DNA from: a virus
DNA length: 27,689 bases
Reading direction: 5' to 3' (one strand)
IMG/VR virus record: IMGVR_UViG_3300032156_000061
Coordinates: 1-27,689 of that record
Shown here: one piece after another, positions 7,643 through 14,007 of the stretch
Layout of the letters: each line of letters opens with the position of its first letter
Numbering within the stretch: position 1 is the first letter of the stretch
The notes under the pieces: generated by a model
What the model was told of the DNA's origin: nothing
Databases searched by the model: none
What the model saw: only the letters and a program-made list of their open reading frames with translations
Translations under genes and position numbers: made by a program

Positions 7643-8537
7643 TAGATCTCACTTTAAAGCCCTCAGGTACTTCATTTCCTCGAGTCCTTAACTTACCAGT
7701 CCATTCATGATCAAACGGATAGATAACCCAGTAGTCACCACGATCATAACAGGTATAGGCCTCATGCTCAGATATCAGATCTTCATGAATCTTCTCGAGA
7801 GTCCTTAAGCCTGTTACAGTTATTTCAGGACTAATTTTATTTGCTTCATCCCACATGCGATAGCCCTTCATCTTAGGGATATAGAGACAGCCTCTCTCCA
7901 TGTCCTCTAATCGATCGATGCAGAATTTAGCGGCATCCTTAACGTCCCAAAAGAACCTGGTCATGTCCTTATGAGTAAGGAGAAGAGGAAGTTGATAATC
8001 AGCCCTATCCTTCCAAATGTTGAAAACTGATTTTGAGCTGGAATGCACATTACCGTATCTAACTGAAGCATACTGACAATCGCTGAAGTTATTCCAAGAG
8101 GCGAAGATCTTTTCTCCAATAAATTTCTCAGCGCCATAAACCGCAATAGGCTGGCATCCCTTGTCGCTAGAAACAAATAGGGCCTTTTTGATGCAGGCAG
8201 CATGACAGGCCTTAGCTACAGATAAGGTTCCGGTGACGTTCGTATGAAGGGACTGCTCAATGTTTCTCTGGTCACAGCGATCAATCATTTTCATCGCGGC
8301 CGCATGGATGAGCATGTCACAGCCTCTAATAGCCTGGGTAAGCCTGTCGGTGTCACAAATATCTCCTAAGACATATCTCATAATATTGTCAGGATACTCG
8401 GGCTTATCCAAAGCCATGGATTGCTGCTTACCTTCATCTCGAGAGTATATGACAATACGTGAACTGTAATCGTATGATTGTCGGACAATCTCCTGGCCCA
8501 GAAATCCCGCCCCGCCTGTTATCGCTATTCTCATCAT
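7629..8537 (-). CDS. PseB/CapD-type NDP-sugar 4,6-dehydratase (extended SDR)
   Basis: The protein has 302 residues, near the usual PseB length. The Rossmann motif is GGAGFLG (residues 8-14). LGDICD (57-62), HAAAMKMIDRCDQRN (78-92), SSDK (123-126) and YGAEK (134-138) follow, giving the catalytic D125, K126 and Y134. RYGNV, TRFFW, a G-x-x-Y-I-P-K-M segment and EKIHEDLIS complete the PseB/CapD pattern. The family dehydrates UDP-GlcNAc to a 4-keto-6-deoxy sugar, in PseB with C5 inversion. It would supply the keto sugar to the aminotransferase encoded just upstream. The start overlaps the aminotransferase stop (TAATG), and a second ATG three bases on is equally possible. All key residues are present, so the enzyme looks active. 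Confidence 0.85.
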   Translation of the reverse strand: MMRIAITGGAGFLGQEIVRQSYDYSSRIVIYSRDEGKQQSMALDKPEYPDNIMRYVLGDICDTDRLTQAIRGCDMLIHAAAMKMIDRCDQRNIEQSLHTNVTGTLSVAKACHAACIKKALFVSSDKGCQPIAVYGAEKFIGEKIFASWNNFSDCQYASVRYGNVHSSSKSVFNIWKDRADYQLPLLLTHKDMTRFFWDVKDAAKFCIDRLEDMERGCLYIPKMKGYRMWDEANKISPEITVTGLRTLEKIHEDLISEHEAYTCYDRGDYWVIYPFDHEWTGKLRTRGNEVPEGFKVRSNDNL

Positions 8538-10165
8538 TATACTCGCTTAAAAATTGGACGTGGGGGAAGACCTCTCAATTTTATTTTTCCTGCTCGTATT
8601 GATTCACACACTATTTTAGATTTGTTAATAATCAAATCCCATCCAGATGATAGAAAAGACATTCGAGGAAAAAAGGCCTTTCCAATTATAACTCCTCTAT
8701 TACACATTTCTTGCATATACTCGTTTAAAAAAGGTCCTTCAAAAATTGCTCGGGTAAAATAGCCCCTCAGTTGCACTACTCCCTTACAAACCTCATTCAA
8801 TAGCTGAGTTTTTTCTTCGCATAGTGTTATGAAGTTTTCTATTTTATCTTCTGATAGCCAGGAAAGTTCTTTTAAACAATTTTTGATTGGGGTCATTTCA
8901 CCAGAAAATGTGGTTGATACGAAAACTCCAGGAGTAACCATATCCTTAGTCATACCAACAAAAGCCAGCGAAGAACCGTAGGCCAGCCCTTTACCTAGAG
9001 TCATTAAATCAGGTTTTATGCCCCATTTATTTGCAAAACAAAATTTCTCGACTCTTCCCCCAGAAACAATTTCATCCATACATAGCGGAATATCAAAAGC
9101 TGTGCAGGCAATTCGAATTGCTTTTATTACATCTCTCACGCTTTCATCCAGCATTACAGGCTCTACGATTACTCCGCCTATTTTGTGATTAGGCCCAAGA
9201 GTATTCAAAAAATTCAGTAGGTCCCCATAACTATCAAACTTCGTGTACTGTTGATTGATAGTTCCTAATCCTGGATATTCCTCTGATATGAAAGTTTCTC
9301 CCCATCCATGATATGAAACGCCCAGAATTTTATTCTTGCCTGTTTTAGCCCTCATATAGCGTATAGCAGCATTACAGGCTTCAGTTCCGGTTTTAAGAAA
9401 TTTTACTTTATCCACGGGAAATAGCTGTGTTATTTTTTCAGCTAACAGCACTTCATATACTGTTGGAAGGGAAAATGATTCTGCACACTCATAAAGATTA
9501 GCACCTAATCCCGACATAGTATCAAAATATTTTCCTTGGTCAGTTATCAGATAATTACCTTCTCCGCCATAGCAATGAGTCGGATAGACTCCCTCAATGA
9601 ATTGATCAGGCCGTTTTGAGAATGTTCCCGTTCCATCCACAATCACTTTCTGAGCCCTTTTCCACCAAAAATCTGAAGGTGGCATTTCCTGCTTAAAGGC
9701 AAACTCACCATGAAGTTTATCAGCAGCTTTATTATACGCTTCTATTGCTTCTGATAAAGTTTTAAAATTTCCTATGCCATGTTTTTTTGAATTACTAGTT
9801 ATACATACTGTAAATTGATGAGTTTTTTGAACGAAATGAATATCTTTATAGCCTGTTTCGGTATCTTTATTAGGCCTTCTATTATAGGCATTTTCCTGAT
9901 GTAGACATATTCTTAGATTTGATTTTCTATTATCTATTGAGTTTCCATTGATGTGATCGATATCCAGATCTTTAGGAAAATTCAAAATCTCTTGATGCAT
10001 GAGAACATGCTTCAATTTCCCATTGCATACAAATCCCCTGTGAGCATAAAAACAATTTCCCTTTTTATGAACCGACCATTTGTATTTTGAAATTCTATCA
10101 AAATCATCATCGTCCACGATTGCATTTAGACTGTATTTTTTTCCTCCAAGTTTAATTAATTTCAT
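8537..10165 (-). CDS. AP2/HNH homing endonuclease fused to class III PLP aminotransferase
   Basis: This is one open frame of 542 residues with two unrelated parts. Residues 1-157 are a phage-type homing endonuclease: an HNH nuclease (LMHQEI..., DIDHINGNSIDNRKSNLRI) followed by an AP2-like DNA-binding segment ending KAADKLHGEFAF, where such free-standing endonucleases normally end. From about 161 the sequence is a glutamate-1-semialdehyde aminotransferase-like class III enzyme: TGTEACNAAIRYMRAKTGK, SYHGWGE, CMDEIVSG (PLP-binding Asp364) and LGKGLAYGSS (Schiff-base Lys392). Met161 follows AGGAA closely, so the aminotransferase might also start internally at 9685. A strong AAGGAG precedes the endonuclease start. 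In the cassette the enzyme would aminate the 4-keto sugar, although PseC enzymes are usually DegT-type. Confidence 0.85.
   Translation of the reverse strand: MKLIKLGGKKYSLNAIVDDDDFDRISKYKWSVHKKGNCFYAHRGFVCNGKLKHVLMHQEILNFPKDLDIDHINGNSIDNRKSNLRICLHQENAYNRRPNKDTETGYKDIHFVQKTHQFTVCITSNSKKHGIGNFKTLSEAIEAYNKAADKLHGEFAFKQEMPPSDFWWKRAQKVIVDGTGTFSKRPDQFIEGVYPTHCYGGEGNYLITDQGKYFDTMSGLGANLYECAESFSLPTVYEVLLAEKITQLFPVDKVKFLKTGTEACNAAIRYMRAKTGKNKILGVSYHGWGETFISEEYPGLGTINQQYTKFDSYGDLLNFLNTLGPNHKIGGVIVEPVMLDESVRDVIKAIRIACTAFDIPLCMDEIVSGGRVEKFCFANKWGIKPDLMTLGKGLAYGSSLAFVGMTKDMVTPGVFVSTTFSGEMTPIKNCLKELSWLSEDKIENFITLCEEKTQLLNEVCKGVVQLRGYFTRAIFEGPFLNEYMQEMCNRGVIIGKAFFPRMSFLSSGWDLIINKSKIVCESIRAGKIKLRGLPPRPIFKRV
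9686..10165 (-). mobile_element. AP2/HNH homing endonuclease module inserted at the 5' end of the aminotransferase
   Basis: Residues 1-160 of the fused gene make a complete HNH plus AP2-like homing endonuclease. The likely metal-binding residues are in DIDHINGNSIDN. Such genes normally stand alone or sit in introns. Here the stop codon is missing and the frame runs on into the enzyme. I found no intron-like sequence at the junction. Confidence 0.7.
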
Positions 10166-10371
10166 ACATACTCCTTTTTGTCACCCAGCTCGTCGGTACA
10201 TTCTTCATAGCTGATTTTGACTCCTGAGTCATACCATTCCTCCACTCGCCGTAGAAGTATTTTCGCATCATGTACAGTAGCGGACTTCCAGCTATCCCCC
10301 AGAACAGCTACGGGAATAGGAATGAAATGCCCGCGCATTCCAATCTTACTCACATTAGCTTTCATGATCAT
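10162..10371 (-). CDS. Small protein of unknown function in the sugar operon
   Basis: The protein has 69 residues (starting MIMKANVSKIGMRGHFIPIP), with no family I recognise. It is soluble and mixed-charge, with an acidic C-terminus. Its start overlaps the stop of the cytidylyltransferase gene and its stop overlaps the next start (ATGA), so it is embedded in the operon. Its 3' end holds the AAGGAG site that drives translation of the endonuclease-aminotransferase fusion. Confidence 0.6.
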   Translation of the reverse strand: MIMKANVSKIGMRGHFIPIPVAVLGDSWKSATVHDAKILLRRVEEWYDSGVKISYEECTDELGDKKEYV

Positions 10372-11027
10372 TGCGGTGGCTCCTTTGCCGGAACATTATT
10401 AAAGGGCGCTTCCATAAGGCCTGCAATCCTGTCGAGATCTTCCTGTGTGTCAACCGATAGCTTGACCATATCAAAAAGATTAATAGGAGGCCTCCAATAC
10501 ACGCAACGTAATTGCTCCCGTTCAGCATACTTGGGATTTATGTAGACATGTGCCGTAACATGCTCCCGGTCGCTCCCTCTAGCATATTGATTCAGCCAAT
10601 TTACAGTTTTGCGTGACATAATTTCAATGTCGTTTCCGTCAATCTCAAACCTATTTTCCGGATTGCAGTTGCTGGTAAAATCCGCCCGAAGCATTTTATG
10701 CAGGTTGATCATGTAAAATAGCCTTGACGGATCAAGAACGGGGCAATCCCCCGTGAGCCTGATAAAATCCGTTTCGTGTCGCAACTTTGATATTACCGTA
10801 TGATATCTTAATAGCGGTTCGAACGGGCCGGTGAAAAATGGAATTAAAAGATTATTAAAATACTCCTGAATTTCAACGTCTTCATCCGGCACGATAAAAT
10901 AGGTTTCTGGCACGACTGAGATTACCGTTCGGTAAAGCATTTCGCTGATGCTCAGTTTACCCAACATGGCTTTATATTTACCGGGAAACCTTGTGCTATC
11001 ACTTCGGGCCTGAATGAGTGCTATCAT
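10368..11027 (-). CDS. SpsF-type cytidylyltransferase (CMP-sugar synthetase family)
   Basis: The protein has 219 residues. It opens with IALIQARSDSTRFPGKYKAM, the nucleotide-binding pattern I-Q-A-R-x-x-S-x-R-x-P-G-K of SpsF and CMP-KDO/CMP-NeuAc synthetases. FTGPFEPLLRYHTV and FIRLTGDCPVLDP follow, matching the conserved R-Y and R-x-T-G-D-C-P-x-x-D (metal-binding Asp) segments. The family transfers CMP from CTP to a sugar acid. In this cassette it would activate the product of the NeuB-type synthase. The length and all core motifs look normal. Its start overlaps the stop of the oxidoreductase gene (ATGA). Confidence 0.82.
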   Translation of the reverse strand: MIALIQARSDSTRFPGKYKAMLGKLSISEMLYRTVISVVPETYFIVPDEDVEIQEYFNNLLIPFFTGPFEPLLRYHTVISKLRHETDFIRLTGDCPVLDPSRLFYMINLHKMLRADFTSNCNPENRFEIDGNDIEIMSRKTVNWLNQYARGSDREHVTAHVYINPKYAEREQLRCVYWRPPINLFDMVKLSVDTQEDLDRIAGLMEAPFNNVPAKEPPQ

Positions 11028-11653
11028 GTTATCAACCCCTCTACTTTATACGTTGCCTCTTGTGCCTCAGCTATTCCCCATAGGGATGTAGGATCCTTTA
11101 TCCATTGTTTGATCATTCTTATGTATGACAAATCAATATCGCCGAGGGAAACTGATAGATTATTAATTTGGCACTCGAAGCGATCACCTTTATCGGATAG
11201 CTCCGGCATGCTACGGTCCAAATAGATAAGTTGAATTGCATCCCAGAAAAGGCCGTCTTCGCCGCTGATCCAATTCGAATAGCGAACGGAATTTGATTTC
11301 GGAAGCAACCGAACAGCATCAGACACGACGAACGACCAATTACAAACCATGCGAAAATCCACATCAAATTCCTCACACATTGCCTGTGTATATTCAAGCT
11401 GTTTCCAGTATTTCGTCACCGGCTTTTCGCACAAAAGCGGAACACCGGGCCAGCTTTTGCATACCAACTCGATATCGCTGTAATGGCTTGCGGTCGGCGT
11501 GGCAACTATGCATGCGTCAATCGATTCAGGAAAAGGCATAGTCGGGTCCTTTATGTCAAGCTGAACGACTGAGAACGGGAAATTTCTCCGCAGGATAGCA
11601 GCGTACCGCCGGCCCATTCGGCCTAGACCGCCAATCACAGCAATTCGTTTCAT
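11024..11653 (-). CDS. Short Gfo/Idh/MocA-family oxidoreductase
   Basis: The protein has 209 residues, against about 320-350 for the usual family member. The NAD(P)-binding motif is IAVIGGLGRMGRR (G-x-G-x-x-G). ACIVATPTASHYSDI and LCEKPVTK follow, the latter being the conserved E-K-P. The C-terminal substrate domain is much reduced. Members of this family occur in legionaminic and related sugar clusters. Here it could reduce or epimerise an intermediate, or be a shortened remnant. The stop and start overlap both neighbours (ATGA on each side), so the gene is well integrated in the operon rather than freshly broken. Confidence 0.72.
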   Translation of the reverse strand: MKRIAVIGGLGRMGRRYAAILRRNFPFSVVQLDIKDPTMPFPESIDACIVATPTASHYSDIELVCKSWPGVPLLCEKPVTKYWKQLEYTQAMCEEFDVDFRMVCNWSFVVSDAVRLLPKSNSVRYSNWISGEDGLFWDAIQLIYLDRSMPELSDKGDRFECQINNLSVSLGDIDLSYIRMIKQWIKDPTSLWGIAEAQEATYKVEGLIT

Positions 11654-11916
11654 TCAACCCTCCACATTCTCAGTAACGTTTCGCTGACAGACTTCCCCCG
11701 ATACTCAATCTTTTTCTCCGTCACCGTAGTCGTCACCCGATAGCCCTCACTGATAGCCCGGCCATACAGGTCACCGCGGGCACTCTTGATGTTTACCAGC
11801 CCCGCTGTGGGAATTTCCACGCAATCCCCGACAATCAAGGAAGACCACGGGATATTATCCAGCCATGATTTTCGGTGCCGAACCGGTAAAGGGACGTCTT
11901 TCAGAATTTGGTACAT
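11650..11916 (-). CDS. Small phage protein of unknown function
   Basis: The protein has 88 residues. The middle, SSLIVGDCVEIPTAGLVNI, and the end, LLRMWRVE, resemble small phage proteins with a V-G-D/E-S-F/V core and a terminal R-V/M-W-R, sometimes labelled DUF7303. This is recalled by eye and tentative. It overlaps both neighbours, by 16 bases with the synthase end and by ATGA with the oxidoreductase. Its presence inside a sugar cassette suggests that phage genes and sugar genes are co-transcribed. Confidence 0.5.
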   Translation of the reverse strand: MYQILKDVPLPVRHRKSWLDNIPWSSLIVGDCVEIPTAGLVNIKSARGDLYGRAISEGYRVTTTVTEKKIEYRGKSVSETLLRMWRVE

Positions 11917-12551
11917 TCGAGAACCTCTTTCGGCCTCAGGGCGAAAAATCCGTCAGGGCAATTTGATTTATCTTCCAATTGCATATGGAACTCGATACAA
12001 GGGCACCCCGAATCAATAGCTTTCTTAATCCCATAGGTTCCTAGGCCATGATATGATAGCCCATCGAAATGCTCCCACATGCTGGGGTGAAAGGTCACCG
12101 GAACCAAATCAGGGTATGAGCCGGGATGTGGCAATAAAAGCTTCTTGATCTTACCCGGAGCCCCCAATCCTACAGCCGGGGTCATTAAGTCGGCATAAGA
12201 ATACGTGATATAGATTTGCTCCATGGTTTCAGGAACGACCAGCTCTTTAAAAATTTCATAGTTATGACGCTGGGAGTAGGCAATTTTTGCCCAGGTAACA
12301 TCCATCGTCGCTAACTCACGAGCGAGCCGAGGCGTGAAGACTGAGCATGAAATATCAAGGTGCTCCTGGGCATAGGCTATCAGCTCGGGCATTAGATTTG
12401 CCGGCAGATAGACGTTAGAGCCTGCTGTCTCCCGGGGGAACAGTTGAAACTTGCCGTACTCCAGGCCGCAGTCCTCCGCGACACTGATAAGTTCTCGGGC
12501 CCTTTTAAGTGAGCCTAGGTGGCACGACCCAAAATCAGCTATGAGTTTCAT
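11901..12551 (-). CDS. Short NeuB-type nonulosonic acid synthase homologue
   Basis: The protein has 216 residues. It follows the NeuB/SpsE/PseI TIM-barrel order: IADFGSCHLGSL...A then YGKFQLFPRET (K-F-Q), ISCSVFTPR, TWAKIAYSQ (K-I-A-S type), FDGLSYHGLGTYGIKKAI (S-D-H type) and CPCIEFHMQLEDK...PDGFFAL (E-x-H). The family condenses phosphoenolpyruvate with an N-acyl amino sugar to give a nine-carbon sialic acid-like sugar. Usual members are about 340 residues with a C-terminal SAF domain. Here the SAF domain and part of the barrel are missing, so activity is plausible but unproven. The start overlaps the upstream small membrane protein stop (ATGA). Confidence 0.72.
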   Translation of the reverse strand: MKLIADFGSCHLGSLKRARELISVAEDCGLEYGKFQLFPRETAGSNVYLPANLMPELIAYAQEHLDISCSVFTPRLARELATMDVTWAKIAYSQRHNYEIFKELVVPETMEQIYITYSYADLMTPAVGLGAPGKIKKLLLPHPGSYPDLVPVTFHPSMWEHFDGLSYHGLGTYGIKKAIDSGCPCIEFHMQLEDKSNCPDGFFALRPKEVLECTKF

Positions 12552-12745
12552 TCTCCCTCCAGCTTAGCGGCAATCTCGTCTTCATGCCGCTGATCCATGT
12601 AGATAACCCGATTATTGTCCGGTGCTGTGGTAGCGCGGGGTTTCTTCTGGCCCAATAATTTTAACAGGATTTTGTACTGCATCAGAACTATTACTATTTG
12701 GCATAGGCTGATTAGCAGGACGGATATCATGATTGCTGTTAACAT
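12548..12745 (-). CDS. Small single-pass membrane protein
   Basis: The protein has 65 residues. Residues 2-24 (MLTAIMISVLLISLCQIVIV) are a strong hydrophobic segment, followed by a basic and then an acidic cytoplasmic-type tail. A good GAGGGAG site lies eight bases before the ATG, which supports translation even though the first 134 bases overlap the ribbon-helix-helix gene in another frame. The stop overlaps the synthase start. The function is unknown. It could be a holin-like or membrane-anchoring factor. Confidence 0.55.
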   Translation of the reverse strand: MLTAIMISVLLISLCQIVIVLMQYKILLKLLGQKKPRATTAPDNNRVIYMDQRHEDEIAAKLEGE

Positions 12746-12905
12746 CAGAAAACTCCCTCTGTAAAATGTCTCGAATTAACTGGCTCGTGTTACAGGTGGA
12801 GGCACGGATCCGTATCGCCAAGGATTCCTCAACTTTAGTCCACAGCACGGATCCGTGATCTCCATAAATTTTCGGCCGGCCTCGTCCACGTTTTTCCATA
12901 CCCAT
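12612..12905 (-). CDS. Ribbon-helix-helix-type DNA-binding protein
   Basis: The protein has 97 residues. The basic N-terminus (GMEKRGRGRPKIYG) contains a GRGRP AT-hook-like stretch. SVLWTKVEESLAIRIRASTCNTSQLIRDILQREF follows, which fits a ribbon-helix-helix: a short strand, a helix, a turn at T/S-x-S, and a second helix. The last 40 residues are low in structure and lie where the gene overlaps the membrane-protein gene in another frame. A perfect 27-base palindrome sits 20 bases upstream (12925-12951), which suggests autoregulation. A second ATG (12899) is a possible start. Confidence 0.6.
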   Translation of the reverse strand: MGMEKRGRGRPKIYGDHGSVLWTKVEESLAIRIRASTCNTSQLIRDILQREFSDVNSNHDIRPANQPMPNSNSSDAVQNPVKIIGPEETPRYHSTGQ

Positions 12906-12924
12906 AATATATACCTTGCCGCGA

Positions 12925-12951
12925 ATTAGTGCAAATTAAATTTGCACTAAT
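12925..12951. promoter_or_regulatory. Perfect 13-bp inverted repeat, candidate operator
   Basis: ATTAGTGCAAATT, one central A, then AATTTGCACTAAT. It lies between the 106-residue gene and the ribbon-helix-helix gene and covers the stop codon of the former. No U-run follows on either strand, so an operator is more likely than a terminator. The core TGCAAAT...ATTTGCA recurs in degenerate form at 13757-13772. Confidence 0.6.
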
Positions 12952-13267
12952 CTATGAGCGTGTAATAATGCTCCGGGTAATGGACCCTAAACCACATTGA
13001 GACAGCAGAAATCTCTCGGTGAAATTTTTCCATGGTCGTCTCATAAGGGGTGCCCTTGTACATCTCGATCAGCCGTTCTACTTGCTTCGGATCGCTTTCC
13101 GTGGCACCAAGAAACCAATCATATAAGGCCACCTGAACCGGACTGCACTTTATCGAGCCACCGCCGAACCGGTTCTCAATAACCTCATCTTTCGTACCAA
13201 CCTCGAGATTCTTCAGAAGCTTTTCAACGGTCGTATCAATTTCCTGCAATGCTTGTGCCTCGTTCAT
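12947..13267 (-). CDS. Phage protein of unknown function
   Basis: The protein has 106 residues and is predicted to be largely helical and acidic. It contains CSPVQVALYDWFLGATESDP and WFRVHYPEHYYTL, with several aromatic residues. I recognise no family. The start overlaps the stop of the gene before it (ATGA), and an AAGGAG-like site is present just upstream of the ATG. Confidence 0.6.
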   Translation of the reverse strand: MNEAQALQEIDTTVEKLLKNLEVGTKDEVIENRFGGGSIKCSPVQVALYDWFLGATESDPKQVERLIEMYKGTPYETTMEKFHREISAVSMWFRVHYPEHYYTLID

Positions 13268-13446
13268 AAAGACTCCTTATTTTTTTGCATAATTTTCAAA
13301 GCCCACTTTTCGACATCACCCCCAGCGGCTTGAAACTCCTCCAGCGTCATAAGCTTGTCCCCTGAGACAAGCCACGCGGATAAAAAGCCCCCTTCGCCAT
13401 ATAACTCACAATATCGTTCGTAGCTCTCTACACAACACTCGTTCAT
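13264..13446 (-). CDS. Small protein of unknown function
   Basis: The protein has 60 residues (starting MNECCVESYERYCELYGEGG) and is acidic, with three cysteines in the first 13 positions. It shares overlapping start/stop codons with both neighbours. No family is recognised. The overlaps and the consistent spacing support it as a real gene. Confidence 0.5.
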   Translation of the reverse strand: MNECCVESYERYCELYGEGGFLSAWLVSGDKLMTLEEFQAAGGDVEKWALKIMQKNKESL

Positions 13447-13676
13447 ACATTCCTCCCCTCTGGAATTTTGTAAAATTTTGTTATAGGATATCTTTTATGA
13501 ACTGCATCAAGAGCATCCATATCTGCATACAATCCATAGTTAAGGTGTTCTACTGGTACTGAGCATTTTCCGGCCCAGTCACACCAGTAAGCCATATGCC
13601 CCTCTTTGGCCTTCCGCACTTTAACTTCCCGAACCACCAACTTACCCTCTTCGTTCTTGTACAACATCTGACTCAT
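13443..13676 (-). CDS. Small protein of unknown function, first gene of the minus-strand operon
   Basis: The protein has 77 residues (starting MSQMLYKNEEGKLVVREVKV) with basic and aromatic character and two cysteines about ten residues apart (WCDWAGKC). A promoter-like sequence lies 45-75 bases upstream (13721-13750), and a GGGGGA ribosome-binding site immediately precedes the ATG. It leads the operon that ends with the sugar cassette. I assign no function. Confidence 0.6.
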   Translation of the reverse strand: MSQMLYKNEEGKLVVREVKVRKAKEGHMAYWCDWAGKCSVPVEHLNYGLYADMDALDAVHKRYPITKFYKIPEGRNV

Positions 13677-13720
13677 ACATTCCCCCAGGTTTGGCCGGCA
13701 ACATCGCCAACCATGCTATA

Positions 13721-13750
13721 ATTATACCCAAATTTTTCACCGAACCACAA
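13721..13750 (-). promoter_or_regulatory. Minus-strand promoter for the early/sugar operon
   Basis: Read on the minus strand, TTGTGG (13750-13745) and TATAAT (13726-13721) are separated by 18 bases. The -10 box is perfect and the -35 box matches only TTG. Transcription would start about 40 bases before the first minus-strand gene. Confidence 0.5.
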
Positions 13751-13752
13751 TA

Positions 13753-13810
13753 AAACTTGCAAATATTTGTAAATACATGGTACGAAAGTTGCTTGTGAAT
13801 TAAACTTGCA
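13753..13810. promoter_or_regulatory. Candidate operator cluster in the divergent control region
   Basis: A 16-bp palindrome with one mismatched pair, TTGCAAATATTTGTAA (13757-13772), shares its core with the perfect palindrome at 12925-12951. The 9-mer AAACTTGCA occurs twice in direct orientation (13753-13761 and 13802-13810), 49 bases apart. These sites lie between the two divergent promoters, where a repressor could control both. The gene-free stretch 13677-14007 holds only this cluster, the two promoters and the structured leader. Confidence 0.5.
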
Positions 13811-13818
13811 GGTAAGAC

Positions 13819-13847
13819 TTGACAGGAATGTGGCCGGATATTATATT
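13819..13847 (+). promoter_or_regulatory. Strong sigma70-type promoter, rightward
   Basis: A perfect TTGACA (13819-13824), a 17-base spacer, then TATATT (13842-13847). Transcription would begin near 13854, at the first stem of the structured leader. A reading frame that begins with the TTG of the -35 box is therefore not translated from there. Confidence 0.75.
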
Positions 13848-13855
13848 AGGTGGTA

Positions 13856-14007
13856 GCGAAGTCCAATCAAAAGATAACCAACACAAAAATTTCAGTTCGA
13901 TCAAAAGCCTGTTGGACACCGGACTTCGCAAACTCGGTTATCTGCCAACGGGCTTTTGTATTTTGTACAAAGGCTCCATACAAAATTTTACCTGTAGGAG
14001 GCCTTTT
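13856..14007 (+). promoter_or_regulatory. Structured 5' leader with interleaved and mutually exclusive stems (riboswitch/attenuator-like)
   Basis: Three long perfect or near-perfect complementary pairs occur in the order a-b-c-a'-b'-c': a GCGAAGTCC 13856-13864 with 13921-13929; b AGATAACC 13872-13879 with 13936-13943; c AAAAGCCTGTTGG 13903-13915 with 13945-13957 (one G-U). Pairs a and b would form a pseudoknot with the loop of c. Downstream, 13950-13960 pairs with 13966-13976 (loop TTTTG), and 13969-13977 can instead pair with 13997-14006, covering the AGGAGG site of the next gene. The 3' strand of c, this hairpin and the site-covering stem exclude each other in turn, as in translational switches. 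Confidence 0.65.

Noticed and set aside
12925-12951. Intrinsic terminator
   Set aside because: The inverted repeat is A/T-rich and has no following U-run on either strand, so an operator fits better.
13819-14007. TTG 13819 start for the winged-helix gene (311 residues)
   Set aside because: The TTG is part of a perfect -35 box, transcription would begin after it, and ATG 14008 has an ideal AGGAGG site.
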